DNA of 64,000 nt from Geodermatophilus sp. DSM 45219 (lineage in GTDB: Bacteria > Actinomycetota > Actinomycetes > Mycobacteriales > Geodermatophilaceae), in assembly GCF_900104025.1 (NCBI RefSeq), contig NZ_FNIQ01000002.1, positions 434,001 to 498,000 on the forward strand, given 5' to 3'. Under the pieces are notes generated by a model. The model saw only the letters and a program-made list of their open reading frames with translations. It ran no database searches and had not been told where the DNA came from. Positions 41,907 to 50,166 of the stretch are shown piece after piece (the first letter of the stretch is position 1; every line of letters begins with the position of its first letter). The translations under genes were made by a program, and so were the position numbers.

Positions 41907-42240
41907 GGGGTCTCCTGTCCGGCCGGCCCGGGAGGCCGGGGGCCCCGGGCGGCTGTGGCACGGACGGCGTCATCGCCGCTGCAGGGCTCGTCGAGTCCCT
42001 GCCCCCCACGCTAGCCCGCAGCGCCGCCGAGGCGACAGCCTCGCCGGGCGGCGGGGTCCGGAGGCCGTGATCGTGACGAACAGCGGCCGCCGCGAGGGCG
42101 GCCGCGCCAGCTCCGCCCGGGATGGCCGGACCAGGCACACGGGCAGTCGAGCACGAGGCCGGGTGCCGTCGCAGCGATGAGCCTGCCGGCGCCCACGGGT
42201 CTACCTCCTGACCGAGACGACCACTCATCAGGAGCAGGGC
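41907..42240. other. 334-bp intergenic region between flavoprotein and DHFR-like genes
   Basis: The region contains the divergent promoters and no convincing gene. An inverted-repeat-rich GC stretch lies at its left end. A ribosome-binding site, CAGGAGCAGGGC, occurs just before the ATG at 42241. I see no RNA or repeat of interest. Confidence 0.6.
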
Positions 42241-42885
42241 ATGGGCCTCATCCACATCGAGCTGTTCGCGACCCTCGACCTCGTCGGGCAGGCGCCCGGC
42301 GGCCCCGACGAGGACCCGGAGGGGTTCCCGTTCGGCGGCTGGCAGGCGCCCCTGCTGGACGAGGTCGCCGGGGCGCAGGTCGGTGCCGCGTACGAGGGCA
42401 CCGACGCCCTCCTGCTCGGCCGGCGGACGTACGACATCTTCGCCGCCTACTGGCCGCACCAGGAGGGCGGCCAGGACGACGACATCGCCACGCTGTTCAA
42501 CCGCGTCCCGAAGTACGTGGCCTCCCGCGGCAGGCCCGACCTCTCGTGGGCCGGGTCCACGCAGCTCGGCCCGGACCTGGCCGGCGCGGTCGGCGAGATC
42601 CGGGACCGGCACGAGCACGTGAAGGTCGTCGGGAGCCTCGACCTGGTGCAGACCCTGCTGCGCGAGAAGCTCTTCGACCGTCTGGACCTCTGGGTGCACC
42701 CGATCGTGCTCGGCGTCGGGAAGAAGGTGTTCGACGGCGGCGCGGTGCCCACGAACGTCACCCTCCTCGAACCGCCGGTCGCCAGCCCGAAGGGCACCGT
42801 GTACCTGCGCTACGGGCTCGCCGATGGCACGCCCGGGACGGGGGACATGAGCGCGCCCGATCGCGGTGCCGGGCGCGACGACTGA
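42241..42885 (+). CDS. RibD/dihydrofolate-reductase-like oxidoreductase
   Basis: 214 residues from ATG 42241. The RibD C-terminal/DHFR-like fold is recognisable by IHIELFATLDLVGQAPGG at the N-terminus, the dinucleotide-binding ALLLGRRTYDIFAAYWP, the strand VKVVGSLDLVQTLLREKLFD (GS-x4-L) and DLWVHPIVLGVGKKVFDGG. These actinobacterial proteins are NADPH-dependent reductases of unknown substrate. The start has an excellent ribosome-binding site. Confidence 0.88.
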   Translation: MGLIHIELFATLDLVGQAPGGPDEDPEGFPFGGWQAPLLDEVAGAQVGAAYEGTDALLLGRRTYDIFAAYWPHQEGGQDDDIATLFNRVPKYVASRGRPDLSWAGSTQLGPDLAGAVGEIRDRHEHVKVVGSLDLVQTLLREKLFDRLDLWVHPIVLGVGKKVFDGGAVPTNVTLLEPPVASPKGTVYLRYGLADGTPGTGDMSAPDRGAGRDD

Positions 42886-43164
42886 CGCCGCCCTGCGCCA
42901 GGTGGGTTCGTGTCGGCGGTGGATCCGCCAGGTCGCGACCGTGTGGCAGGCCCGTCGCCCGGGCTGGGGCACCAGCGACCGGCCACGGACGCCACGGCTC
43001 CACGAGCGCCTCGGCTCCCGGAAACCGGTTGCGTGGGCGTTCACGTACTCGCTCGACGGATAGCGCTGCGGTCCCCAGCCGTCCCCGAGAGGCCGCTCAG
43101 GGACGGATGCCCACCTCGGACGGGGGGATGGACGCCGCCCGGGCACGCCGCGTCCTGCCCCCGG

Positions 43165-43926
43165 TCAGTGGGTCGCCCGCCCGACCGGGTCGGGTGACGA
43201 ACCCAGCCACCGCGGGAACTCGCCGGTCCGCACGAGGTCGTACGCGATCTCCCTGACCTTGGTGCCGGTGTGCCTCGCCGCCCGAGCCAGGGCCTGCGTC
43301 GCCTGCTCGACATTGAGCCCGTAGCGCTCCATGAGGATGCCCTTGGCCTGCTCGACGACCGCCCGCGATTCCACTCTGCGCTCGAGGTGCTCGATCAGGT
43401 CGCGAGCTTCCTCGTAGGCGTACATGTTCGTGGCGACCACGGCGGCCTGGCGAGCGAATCGGGTGGCCACCGACCGGCTGTGCTCGTCGAAGGCGTCGGG
43501 CTTGCGGGCGTAGACGTTCACCGCCCCGGCGATGCCCTCGTTGATCGGCAGCGGGACCGCCAGCGAGCTGAGGACACCGCGCTCGACGGCGTGCCGGACG
43601 TAGTCGGGCCACCGGGTCTCGGCCTGCGCGTCGGCGATCTCGACCAGCTCGCCGGTGCCGGCAGCGTGCAGGCAGGGTCCGTAGCCGCGGCCGTACTGGC
43701 TCTCGTCGCAGTCACGGGCCAGCTCGCCGGTGAACGCCACCGTGCTGGGCCTGTCGTTGATCAGCAGGGACACCGACGCCTCCGGGTCGCCGGGCATGAC
43801 CTCCTTGGCCAGGTCGGCCACCGTCTGCAGCAGGGACCGCATGGAGTGCTCGCGGAGCGTGAGACGGCCCAACCGCTCCAGGGCCTCCACGGGGTCGAGG
43901 GGTTTCGACGGCTCGGTGCTCGACAT
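43165..43926 (-). CDS. GAF-ANTAR transcription antitermination regulator
   Basis: 253 residues from ATG 43926. An N-terminal GAF domain (residues about 20-170; ASVSLLINDRPSTVAFTGEL, then YGPCLHAAGTGELVEIAD) senses a small ligand. The C-terminal ANTAR domain (about 185-240) has the typical ESRAVVEQAKGILMERYGLN and AHRAARHTGTKVREIA-like segment. ANTAR proteins bind two-hexaloop hairpins in leader RNAs and prevent termination. The target RNA is not apparent nearby; the 295-bp upstream region shows no clear paired-hexaloop hairpins. Confidence 0.93.
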   Translation of the reverse strand: MSSTEPSKPLDPVEALERLGRLTLREHSMRSLLQTVADLAKEVMPGDPEASVSLLINDRPSTVAFTGELARDCDESQYGRGYGPCLHAAGTGELVEIADAQAETRWPDYVRHAVERGVLSSLAVPLPINEGIAGAVNVYARKPDAFDEHSRSVATRFARQAAVVATNMYAYEEARDLIEHLERRVESRAVVEQAKGILMERYGLNVEQATQALARAARHTGTKVREIAYDLVRTGEFPRWLGSSPDPVGRATH

Positions 43927-44221
43927 GGCGTCGACCTCCGGTCATCCAGCGGACGACCTCGGCTCCAGGACCCCGCGAGCCGGGGCCGGTGCTCGGGTAC
44001 GCCGCCGGAGGGACGCACGAGGAGCGCGGCCTGCCCGACGCCCGGGCCCACGCTACCGCCGCCAGCAGGCGGCGCGACTTAACGGGCGCGCGGACGGCGG
44101 CCGGTGCCGGGCTGAGCGGACCCTCGGACGACTCCCGTCGCCGAGCGTCCGGACGCGCGGTGCCGAGCAGGTGAGGGCCCCTGCACCCAGCGGCTCGCCC
44201 GAGTGCCGCTGCAGGAGGTGT

Positions 44222-44590
44222 TCAGACCCGGCGGACCGGCTCGGGGAAGGTCTCGCGCACCGCGGCCATGTCCAGCTCGCGGATCGTGGCGATGAGCAGC
44301 TCGACGGAGTCCGCCGGCAGCCAGCCCGGCTCGGCGAACACCGGCACGCCGTCGCGGAAGACCATGAGGCTCGGCGCCCGCTGCACGCCGACGGCGGCTG
44401 CCAGCGCCGGCTGGGCCTGCAGGTCGACGCGGGTGAAGCGCAGGTCGGGGTGCCGTGCGGCCGCGGCGTCGAAGACCTCGGCGAACGCGCGGCTGGAGCC
44501 CGACGCGGCGTCGCGGAAGTCGACGAGCACGATGCCGTCGGCCTGCGTCACCGCGGCGAAGTCCTCCCCGGTGAGGCTCGTCGTCCCCAT
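44222..44590 (-). CDS. Thioredoxin-fold protein lacking the CxxC motif
   Basis: 122 residues from ATG 44590. The thioredoxin fold is evident: IVLVDFRDAASGSSRAFAEV stands where thioredoxins have WCGPC, so the catalytic cysteines are replaced by Ser. The downstream elements are normal: LRFTRVDLQAQPALAAAVGV, then the cis-Pro loop APSLMVFRDG and a final helix. Without cysteines it cannot act as a disulfide oxidoreductase. It may bind or protect another protein. The sequence is too conserved elsewhere to be a random relic. Confidence 0.85.
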   Translation of the reverse strand: MGTTSLTGEDFAAVTQADGIVLVDFRDAASGSSRAFAEVFDAAAARHPDLRFTRVDLQAQPALAAAVGVQRAPSLMVFRDGVPVFAEPGWLPADSVELLIATIRELDMAAVRETFPEPVRRV

Positions 44591-44676
44591 GCTGACCTCC
44601 GTCCCCTCGACCGAGTGTGCCCCGCCTGCCGCGCGACGGCTTCCGGGGAGCGGGCCCCGTCCCTACCGTGACCGTC

Positions 44677-45024
44677 GTGGACGCTGCTGCTGCGATCGAC
44701 CCCTCGGTGCCGCCCAGCGGAACCGGCTGCGTGGAGTGCGACGCCACCGGAGGCTGGTGGTTCCACCTGCGGCGCTGCGCCGCGTGCGGGCACGTCGGCT
44801 GCTGTGACAGCTCGCCGTCGCGGCACGCCCGCCGGCACGCCGCCGAGACCGGGCACCCGGTCATCCGCAGCTTCGAGCCCGGGGAGCGCTGGTTCTGGAA
44901 CTTCACCCGGGACGAGGTCGTCGCCGGCCCCGAGCTCGCGCCGCCCGCGCACCACCCGCTCGACCAGCCGGCGCCGGGGCCGCGCGGCCGGGTGCCCGTG
45001 GACTGGCAGTCCCGGCTGCACTGA
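44677..45024 (+). CDS. UBP-type zinc-finger protein
   Basis: 115 residues from GTG 44677, probably leaderless (TACCGT-like -10 just upstream). The zinc finger is CVECDATGGWWFHLRRCAAC, then GHVGCCDSSPSRHARRHAAE and TGHPVIRSFEPGERW: the ZnF-UBP pattern with Cys/His ligands and the WxHLRRC core. Bacterial single-domain versions are widespread and bind unknown peptides, since bacteria lack ubiquitin. It ends 10 bp from the convergent DUF2306 gene. Confidence 0.9.
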   Translation: MDAAAAIDPSVPPSGTGCVECDATGGWWFHLRRCAACGHVGCCDSSPSRHARRHAAETGHPVIRSFEPGERWFWNFTRDEVVAGPELAPPAHHPLDQPAPGPRGRVPVDWQSRLH

Positions 45025-45034
45025 GTCCGTCGGC

Positions 45035-45730
45035 TCAGCCGACCTGCTCGGCCGCCACTGGTGGAGCCGGCGGACGCGGCGAGGGGATGGACCGGACCGG
45101 CTTGGCGGGCCGACGTCGGAGCGCCCACTCCGTCACCGCCAGGTTGAGCACCCAGCCGGCGAGCATCAGCAGCACCCGGGGGTGTCCGCTCGGCTGACCG
45201 ACCAGCAGCATCCAGGGCAGGTGGGTCAGGACCTGGGTGCCGGCACCCAGACCGATCGCGTAGCCGCGGGCCATCCAGGCGCGGTGACCCGCTGCGTCCC
45301 GACGCCGGATCGCGGCGACCCCGAGCACGATGCAGCCGGCCATCGCGACCCCGAAGACGAGCCGGATCGGCGTCAGCAGCACGTCGTCGACGGGCGGGCG
45401 CGCGAAGGACAGCGTCATCCAGACGCCCGACAGCGCGGCGGCCAGACCGCACAGGACGAGCAGCCGCCCGGCAACGCGGTGCCAGCCGGGCCGCCGGCGA
45501 CGGAAGCCCGGAGCGAACTGGAAGGCCCCGAGCAGGCAGTAGACGGTGGCGCCGACGACGTGCACCAGGACGGAGACCGGTGAGGCGAGGAACCGGGCGT
45601 TGTCAGCCGTGACCTCCGCCCCGCCGGTGAGCTCGGTGACCCGGGCCGCTCCGGCGAGCACCGGGACGACGCTCAGCAGGACCAGCCCGACGGGGACCAG
45701 CCACTGCCGGGGAGTGCTCGAGGAGGTCAC
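45035..45730 (-). CDS. DUF2306 membrane protein
   Basis: 231 residues from GTG 45730. The DUF2306 family fold: about seven membrane segments, first around residues 10-25 (LVPVGLVLLSVVPVLAGAAR), with conserved motifs HVVGATVYCLLGAFQFAPG, WHRVAGRLLVLCGLAAALSG and HRAWMARGYAIGLGAGTQ. The family has no experimentally assigned function. Divergent from a TetR regulator with two palindromic operators between them, so it is probably repressed by that protein. Confidence 0.88.
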   Translation of the reverse strand: MTSSSTPRQWLVPVGLVLLSVVPVLAGAARVTELTGGAEVTADNARFLASPVSVLVHVVGATVYCLLGAFQFAPGFRRRRPGWHRVAGRLLVLCGLAAALSGVWMTLSFARPPVDDVLLTPIRLVFGVAMAGCIVLGVAAIRRRDAAGHRAWMARGYAIGLGAGTQVLTHLPWMLLVGQPSGHPRVLLMLAGWVLNLAVTEWALRRRPAKPVRSIPSPRPPAPPVAAEQVG

Positions 45731-45756
45731 GGGCGTCGCCCCTTCGTGGCGCTGGG

Positions 45757-45803
45757 CGTACGGCGTACACCTCGATGCCGCGACCGTAGGTGTACGGTGT
45801 ACA
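45757..45803. promoter_or_regulatory. Twin TetR operators between DUF2306 and tetR genes
   Basis: Two 13-base imperfect palindromes lie 34 bp apart: CGTACGGCGTACA at 45757-45769 and TGTACGGTGTACA at 45791-45803. The second ends one base before the TetR start codon. Duplicated palindromes in a divergent promoter are typical TetR binding sites for auto- and target repression. Confidence 0.6.
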
Positions 45804-45804
45804 C

Positions 45805-46524
45805 GTGTCAAGCCCCGCGCCGCGACCGCGGCTCAACCGGGACCGGGTGCTGCACGCCGCCGTTGCGCTCGCCGACGAGAACGGCATCGAGGCGCTGAGC
45901 ATGCGGTCGCTGGCGCAGCGGATCGGCGTGGTCCCCATGGCGCTGTACAAGCACGTGGCGAGCAAGGAGGAACTGCTCGACGGCATGGTCGACGTCATCG
46001 TCGGCGGCATCGACCTCCCGACACCCGGCGCCGACTGGAAGGCCGCGGTGCGGGAGCGCGTGCTCTCCGCCCGGGCCTCGCTGCTGCGGCACCCCTGGGC
46101 GTCGCAGGTCATCGAGTCGCGCACCTCGGCCTCACCGGTGGTGCTCGACCACATGGAGTCGCTCGTCGGCCTGTTCCGGGCGGGCGGCTTCTCGGTCGAT
46201 CTCACCCACCACGTGATGCACGCCCTCGGCACCCGGATGTGGGGCTTCACCCAGGAGGTCTTCCCCACGCCGGCCCGACCTGCGGACCCCGACGCCCGAG
46301 CGGCGGCGCTCGGCCGGTTCGCTGCGCGCTACCCCCACATCGTCGAGATGGCCACGGCCGGGTCCCACGACGAGGGGTCGGCGGTCGGCGGTGGCTGCGA
46401 CGACCAGTTCGAGTTCGAGTTCGCACTCGACCTGCTGCTCGACGGCTTCGAGCGGCTCCACCGGCAGGGCTGGACCCGCGCGGGCCGCACCGGGGAGCGG
46501 AGGTCTCAGCGCGCGGTGAGGTAG
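45805..46524 (+). CDS. TetR/AcrR regulator (TetR_C-type)
   Basis: 239 residues from GTG 45805, directly beside the operators and probably leaderless. The HTH is DRVLHAAVALADENGIEALS, then MRSLAQRIGVVPMALYKHVA, the pattern of the TetR class with a TetR_C ligand domain (MRSLAxRLGV.xMALYxHV). The C-terminal about 150 residues are all-helical ligand-binding. It probably represses the divergent DUF2306 gene. Its 3' end overlaps the next regulator gene by 19 bp, convergently. Confidence 0.92.
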   Translation: MSSPAPRPRLNRDRVLHAAVALADENGIEALSMRSLAQRIGVVPMALYKHVASKEELLDGMVDVIVGGIDLPTPGADWKAAVRERVLSARASLLRHPWASQVIESRTSASPVVLDHMESLVGLFRAGGFSVDLTHHVMHALGTRMWGFTQEVFPTPARPADPDARAAALGRFAARYPHIVEMATAGSHDEGSAVGGGCDDQFEFEFALDLLLDGFERLHRQGWTRAGRTGERRSQRAVR

Positions 46525-47210
46525 GCGACGACGAGGTCGCCGAGCATCCGGCGCTGCTGGTCGCGCCGCTCGGGGTCGAGCATGTCCCGGCCGAAGAGGG
46601 CGCGCCACGTGTACCGGTTCGCCGTCCGGTAGATGCAGAAGCCGCTGATCACCTGGTGCACGTCGAGCGCCTCGACGTCGCCCCGGAAGACGCCGGCCTC
46701 CCGTCCGCGGGCGAGGATGCGCCCGAGCACGTCGAGCGCGCGGGTGTTCAGGTTCTGCAGCCGCTCGGAGCGGGCGATGTGCTCGGCGCGGTGGATGTTC
46801 TCGATGCTGACCAGCCGGATGAAGTCCGGGTGCGCCTCGTGGTGGTCGAAGGTCAGCCCGGCCAGCGCGCGGATGGCGTCGACCGGGTCCAGGTGCTCGA
46901 CGTCGAGCCGCTGCTCCAGGCCGCGGATCCGGCTGTACGACCGCTCCAGGACGGCGACGTAGAGCTGCTCCTTGCCGCCGAAGTAGTAGTAGATCATCCG
47001 CTTGGTCGTGCTGGTCTTGGCGGCGATCTCGTCGACCCGCGCCCCGGCGTAGCCCCGGTCGGCGAACTCCTTGGTGGCCACGTCGAGGATCTCGGCGCGG
47101 GTGCGCTCGGCGTCCCGCTGCCGCGGCGGATCGGGCACGGCTGCCACCGGGTCGACGGGCTCGTCGGGCAGCGGCTGGGCGGCGGAGGACACGGCTGCGC
47201 ACCCCTTCAC
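46506..47210 (-). CDS. TetR-family regulator of the quinate/shikimate cluster (putative)
   Basis: 234 residues from ATG 47210. HTH: RTRAEILDVATKEFADRGYA, then GARVDEIAAKTSTTKRMIYY and YFGGKEQLYVAVLE. The C-terminal helical domain begins about residue 105 and is similar in type to TetR_C_17-like regulators. It lies beside a relic oxidoreductase and the ShiA-type transporter gene. Two matching operator palindromes in the transporter/shikimate dehydrogenase promoter region make it the probable repressor of this catabolic cluster; binding is not shown. Confidence 0.9.
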   Translation of the reverse strand: MKGCAAVSSAAQPLPDEPVDPVAAVPDPPRQRDAERTRAEILDVATKEFADRGYAGARVDEIAAKTSTTKRMIYYYFGGKEQLYVAVLERSYSRIRGLEQRLDVEHLDPVDAIRALAGLTFDHHEAHPDFIRLVSIENIHRAEHIARSERLQNLNTRALDVLGRILARGREAGVFRGDVEALDVHQVISGFCIYRTANRYTWRALFGRDMLDPERRDQQRRMLGDLVVAYLTAR

Positions 47211-47326
47211 GTCGGTGGACTGGTCCCGAGCCTAGGACGGCCGCCGGTGCTGCCCGGCGCCCGGCAGGTCGACCGCTCCCCGTGCGCGCCGATCGGCTCG
47301 GCCTCGCCGCGACGACGGCGGCTGCC

Positions 47327-47585
47327 TCCGCCAGCCCCCGCCGATGACCTCCGGGCCCGGGCGGGGCTCGGGCTGTGGCGGCGGTGGTGCCCGGTGAGCA
47401 ACGGGACGCCGTCCGCCTCGGCCGCCTCGACCAGTCGGGTGGCGGCCTCGACCGTGTCGCCGAGGGGCTCCTCCACCAGGGTCGGCACCCGCGGCGACGC
47501 ACTCCAGGCCGCCCTCGACGTGGCGCCGGCCGATGGGGCCGGCACCGGCCAGGGCGATCCGCACACCGCCGGATGTCCCGGTCAC
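47327..47585 (-). pseudogene. Relic of a Gfo/Idh/MocA oxidoreductase
   Basis: The segment from ATG 47585 begins with an NAD-binding VRIALAGAGPIGRRHVE and jumps directly to GGLECVAAG, where an intact protein has about 70 residues between. A frameshift near 47488 then moves homology to another frame, VPTLVEEPLGDTVEAATRLV, EAAEADGVPLLTGHHRRHSP, before decaying again. So the N-terminal Rossmann region is deleted and frameshifted, and the C-terminal domain is lost. Such dehydrogenases often occur in sugar, inositol or shikimate clusters, suggesting gene loss here. Confidence 0.7.
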
Positions 47586-47590
47586 GTCGC

Positions 47591-47606
47591 CTCCTGACGT
47601 CAGGAG
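47591..47606. repeat. Perfect 16-bp palindrome CTCCTGAC/GTCAGGAG
   Basis: CTCCTGACGTCAGGAG is a fully symmetrical 16-base sequence just upstream of the relic oxidoreductase start and 2 bp from a terminator hairpin. It could be a regulatory site of the lost gene or part of the hairpin cluster. No function is shown. Confidence 0.6.
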
Positions 47607-47608
47607 AG

Positions 47609-47646
47609 CCGGTGGCCGGGCCGACAGGGGTCGGCCCGGCCACCGG
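47609..47646 (-). terminator. Terminator after the ShiA-type MFS gene
   Basis: A perfect 16-bp stem (47609-47624 with 47631-47646) has a 6-base loop, 11 bp beyond the stop of the minus-strand transporter gene. It should end that transcript before the relic gene. Confidence 0.8.
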
Positions 47647-47657
47647 GTGGAGCTGTC

Positions 47658-49049
47658 TCAGAGCGAGGCGCGGATGCGCTCGTACTCCTCGCGCGGCACC
47701 ACCGGGGCGTCGTCGCGGCCCAGGTCGTCCATGTGCACCCGATGGGTCTCCCGGGCCGACCAGGCGGCCGTCGCCGCGATGATCCCGATGCCGAAGGTGA
47801 AGCTGCCGACGATGAGCGGCACGTTGGACTCGGGCGGGGCGACGATCGCGTAGAGAGTGGGCAGGAACGCGGTGATCATGGTGCCCAGGTTCTGCGAGAC
47901 CGCGAAGGCCGTGACGCGGGTGCGGGTCGGGAAGAGCTCCTGGTAGAACGCCGGGAAGACCGCGTTGTAGCCCTGGTAGACCACACCCCACATCAGGATC
48001 GCCAGGACGAAGGCCAGCGTCACGTTGTCCTGGCTGATCGCGTACAGGTAGGCGAAGGACAGCGCCGTCGAGCCGAGAGCGCCGACGATGATGCAGGGCC
48101 GCCGGCCGATGCGGTCGGACAGGTTCCCGACGAACGGGATCAGCAGCACGGCGACCGCGTTGCCCACCACGGAGATCCACAGGTAGGTGCCGGTGTCGAA
48201 GCCGACGCCGTACGTCTCGTTGGTGGCGTAGGTGGCACCGAACACGGTGGTCGCCACCGGGACAGCGTTCATCAGCGCCATGCAGATCACGCGGAGCATG
48301 TCGCTACCGCTCTCCCGGACCGCCTGGACGATCGGGGCCTTGGGCACCTCGCCGTGCGCGGCCTCCTCCTGGAAGGCGGGGGTCTCGTCGACACGGCGCC
48401 GGATGACGTAGCCGGCGACGACCACGAGGGCGGACAGCAGGAACGGGATGCGCCAGCCCCACGACAGGAACTGGTCCTCGGGGAGCACGGCCGCCAGCGG
48501 CAGGAACACCGCGGCGGCGAGGATCTGCCCGGCCTGCACGCCCTGCAGGGTGTAGCTGGCGTAGTAGCCGCGCCGCCCGAACGGCGCGTGCTCGACGATC
48601 ATCGCGCTGGCGCCGGAGATCTCGCCGCCGACGGCGAAGCCCTGGATCAGCCGTAGCACCACGAGCAGCGCCGGGGCCAGGATGCCCACCTGCTGGTACG
48701 TGGGCAGCAGCGCCACGAGGAACGTGGACACGCCCATGAGGAGCATGCACAGCACCAGCACGTTCTTGCGCCCGTGCGTGTCACCCCAGTGGCCCAGCAC
48801 GAACGCGCCGATCGGCCGGGCCACGTAGCCCACCCCGAAGGTGGCCAGCGAGATGATGATGCCGATCTGCGGATCGGTCTCCGCGAAGAAGATCGTCGGG
48901 AACACCAGGGCGGCGGCCTGGGCGTAGATGAAGAAGTCGTAGTACTCCAGCGCGCTGCCCATCCAGCCACTGGCCGCGGCCTTCTTGGGCGTCTTCCTGA
49001 ACTCGCTGGGCTCGTGCGAGCCGGGGGGCTCGACCACTGCGTCGCGCAT
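47658..49049 (-). CDS. MHS-family MFS transporter, ShiA/ProP-like
   Basis: 463 residues from ATG 49049, with about 12 membrane segments. Metabolite:H+ symporter features: ASGWMGSALEYYDFFIYAQA at helix 1, GHWGDTHGRKNVLVL between helices 2 and 3, RLIQGFAVGGEISGASAMIV, and GNLSDRIGRRPCIIVG in the central loop. The MHS family includes shikimate (ShiA) and other organic acid importers. Being divergent from shikimate dehydrogenase and QuiC-type genes, it most likely imports quinate, shikimate or dehydroshikimate. Confidence 0.92.
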   Translation of the reverse strand: MRDAVVEPPGSHEPSEFRKTPKKAAASGWMGSALEYYDFFIYAQAAALVFPTIFFAETDPQIGIIISLATFGVGYVARPIGAFVLGHWGDTHGRKNVLVLCMLLMGVSTFLVALLPTYQQVGILAPALLVVLRLIQGFAVGGEISGASAMIVEHAPFGRRGYYASYTLQGVQAGQILAAAVFLPLAAVLPEDQFLSWGWRIPFLLSALVVVAGYVIRRRVDETPAFQEEAAHGEVPKAPIVQAVRESGSDMLRVICMALMNAVPVATTVFGATYATNETYGVGFDTGTYLWISVVGNAVAVLLIPFVGNLSDRIGRRPCIIVGALGSTALSFAYLYAISQDNVTLAFVLAILMWGVVYQGYNAVFPAFYQELFPTRTRVTAFAVSQNLGTMITAFLPTLYAIVAPPESNVPLIVGSFTFGIGIIAATAAWSARETHRVHMDDLGRDDAPVVPREEYERIRASL

Positions 49050-49145
49050 CGGGTCCTCCTACAACAGGGGTGCGCCGGCGGGCGCGGGGACGGCGGTGCT
49101 CGGTGCGGAGAGCGAGCGCGGTGACCGGCACCACGTCCGCAATGA

Positions 49146-49155
49146 ACTAATTGGT
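49146..49155. promoter_or_regulatory. Candidate TetR operator A of the shikimate cluster
   Basis: The 10-base near-palindrome ACTAATTGGT followed by ACATTAGGG lies 97 bp upstream of the MFS start. The same core and flank (TTGGTACATxAGGG) recur at 49260. It probably controls the transporter promoter. Confidence 0.55.
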
Positions 49156-49259
49156 ACATTAGGGTGGCGTGGAGCACAAGCCCCGGTTCGCGGGCGGTCG
49201 TGGACCACGGGGAGAGGCTGGCGCGGGGCCGTCGGATGTGGTCTGCTGCACAACAACTC

Positions 49260-49269
49260 ACCAGTTGGT
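49260..49269. promoter_or_regulatory. Candidate TetR operator B of the shikimate cluster
   Basis: ACCAGTTGGT, then ACATAAGGG, lies 19 bp before the shikimate dehydrogenase GTG and overlaps a TACATA-like -10 element, so binding would block that promoter. It repeats operator A with only few changes in the core and flank. Confidence 0.55.
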
Positions 49270-49287
49270 ACATAAGGGGGCGGATCC

Positions 49288-50166
49288 GTGACGGGCGATG
49301 GGCAGGGTTTCCTGGTCGGTCTGGTCGGCAGCGGCATCGGCCCCTCGCTGTCCCCACCGCTGCACGAGCGCGAGGCCGACGAGCTGGGTCTGCGCTACCT
49401 CTACCGGCGGCTGGACCTCGACCGGCTGCGGAAGCCGGCGTCGGCGATCGGCGAGATCCTCGCCGCCGCCCGGCTGGCCGGCTACGACGGGCTCAACGTC
49501 ACGCACCCCTGCAAGCAGCTGGTCCTCGAGCACCTCGACGACCTCTCCCCCGACGCGGCCGCCCTCGGTGCGGTGAACACCGTCGTCCTGCGGGACGGCC
49601 GGGCCGTCGGGCACAACACCGACTGGTCGGGCTTCGCGCGGGCCTTCGACCGGGGCCTGCCCGAGGCCGCCCTCCGGCAGGTGGTGCTGCTGGGCGCCGG
49701 GGGCGCCGGTGCCGCCGTGGGGCACGCGCTGCTCACCCTCGGCACCGGCCGGCTGACCGTCCTGGACGTGGACGGGCAGCGCGCGGGCGAGCTCGCCACG
49801 TCGCTGGGCGAGCGCTTCGGCGCCGCCCGCGCGGAGGGCGGCGACCTGGGCGTCCTGCCCGCGGCGCTGGCCCGCGCCGACGGGCTGGTGCACGCCACCC
49901 CCACCGGCATGGCCGCCCACCCGGGCCTGCCGCTGGACGCCGAACTGCTGCGCCCGGACCTGTGGGTGGCCGACATCGTCTACCGGCCGCTGGAGACCGC
50001 ACTGGTGCGCACCGCCCGCGAGCTGGGCTGCCGGGTGCTCGACGGCGGCGGCATGGCGGTGTTCCAGGCCGTGGACGCCTTCCGGCTGTTCACCGGCGTC
50101 GAGCCGGACGCCGACCGGATGCTGGCCCACTTCACGACGCTGGTCTCCGACGTCCGTGTCGACTGA
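49288..50166 (+). CDS. aroE: Shikimate (quinate/shikimate) dehydrogenase
   Basis: 292 residues from GTG 49288. SLSPPLHE (substrate-binding Ser pair), LNVTHPCKQLV (catalytic Lys), AVNTVV and GHNTDWSGF (catalytic Asp) are the AroE active-site motifs, and GAGGAGAAVGHALL is the NAD(P)-binding loop. In context, a catabolic quinate/shikimate dehydrogenase is more likely than the biosynthetic AroE, because the next gene encodes a dehydroshikimate dehydratase-like protein and an importer lies divergently. It overlaps that next gene by 11 bp. Confidence 0.93.
   Translation: MTGDGQGFLVGLVGSGIGPSLSPPLHEREADELGLRYLYRRLDLDRLRKPASAIGEILAAARLAGYDGLNVTHPCKQLVLEHLDDLSPDAAALGAVNTVVLRDGRAVGHNTDWSGFARAFDRGLPEAALRQVVLLGAGGAGAAVGHALLTLGTGRLTVLDVDGQRAGELATSLGERFGAARAEGGDLGVLPAALARADGLVHATPTGMAAHPGLPLDAELLRPDLWVADIVYRPLETALVRTARELGCRVLDGGGMAVFQAVDAFRLFTGVEPDADRMLAHFTTLVSDVRVD

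Noticed and set aside
43927-44221. ANTAR target RNA hairpins upstream of the GAF-ANTAR gene
   Set aside because: No two adjacent stem-loops with the expected hexaloops were visible.
46132-48180. A 682-residue minus-strand open frame spanning the TetR and MFS genes
   Set aside because: It covers parts of real genes in another frame and has Arg/Pro-rich composition without motifs.
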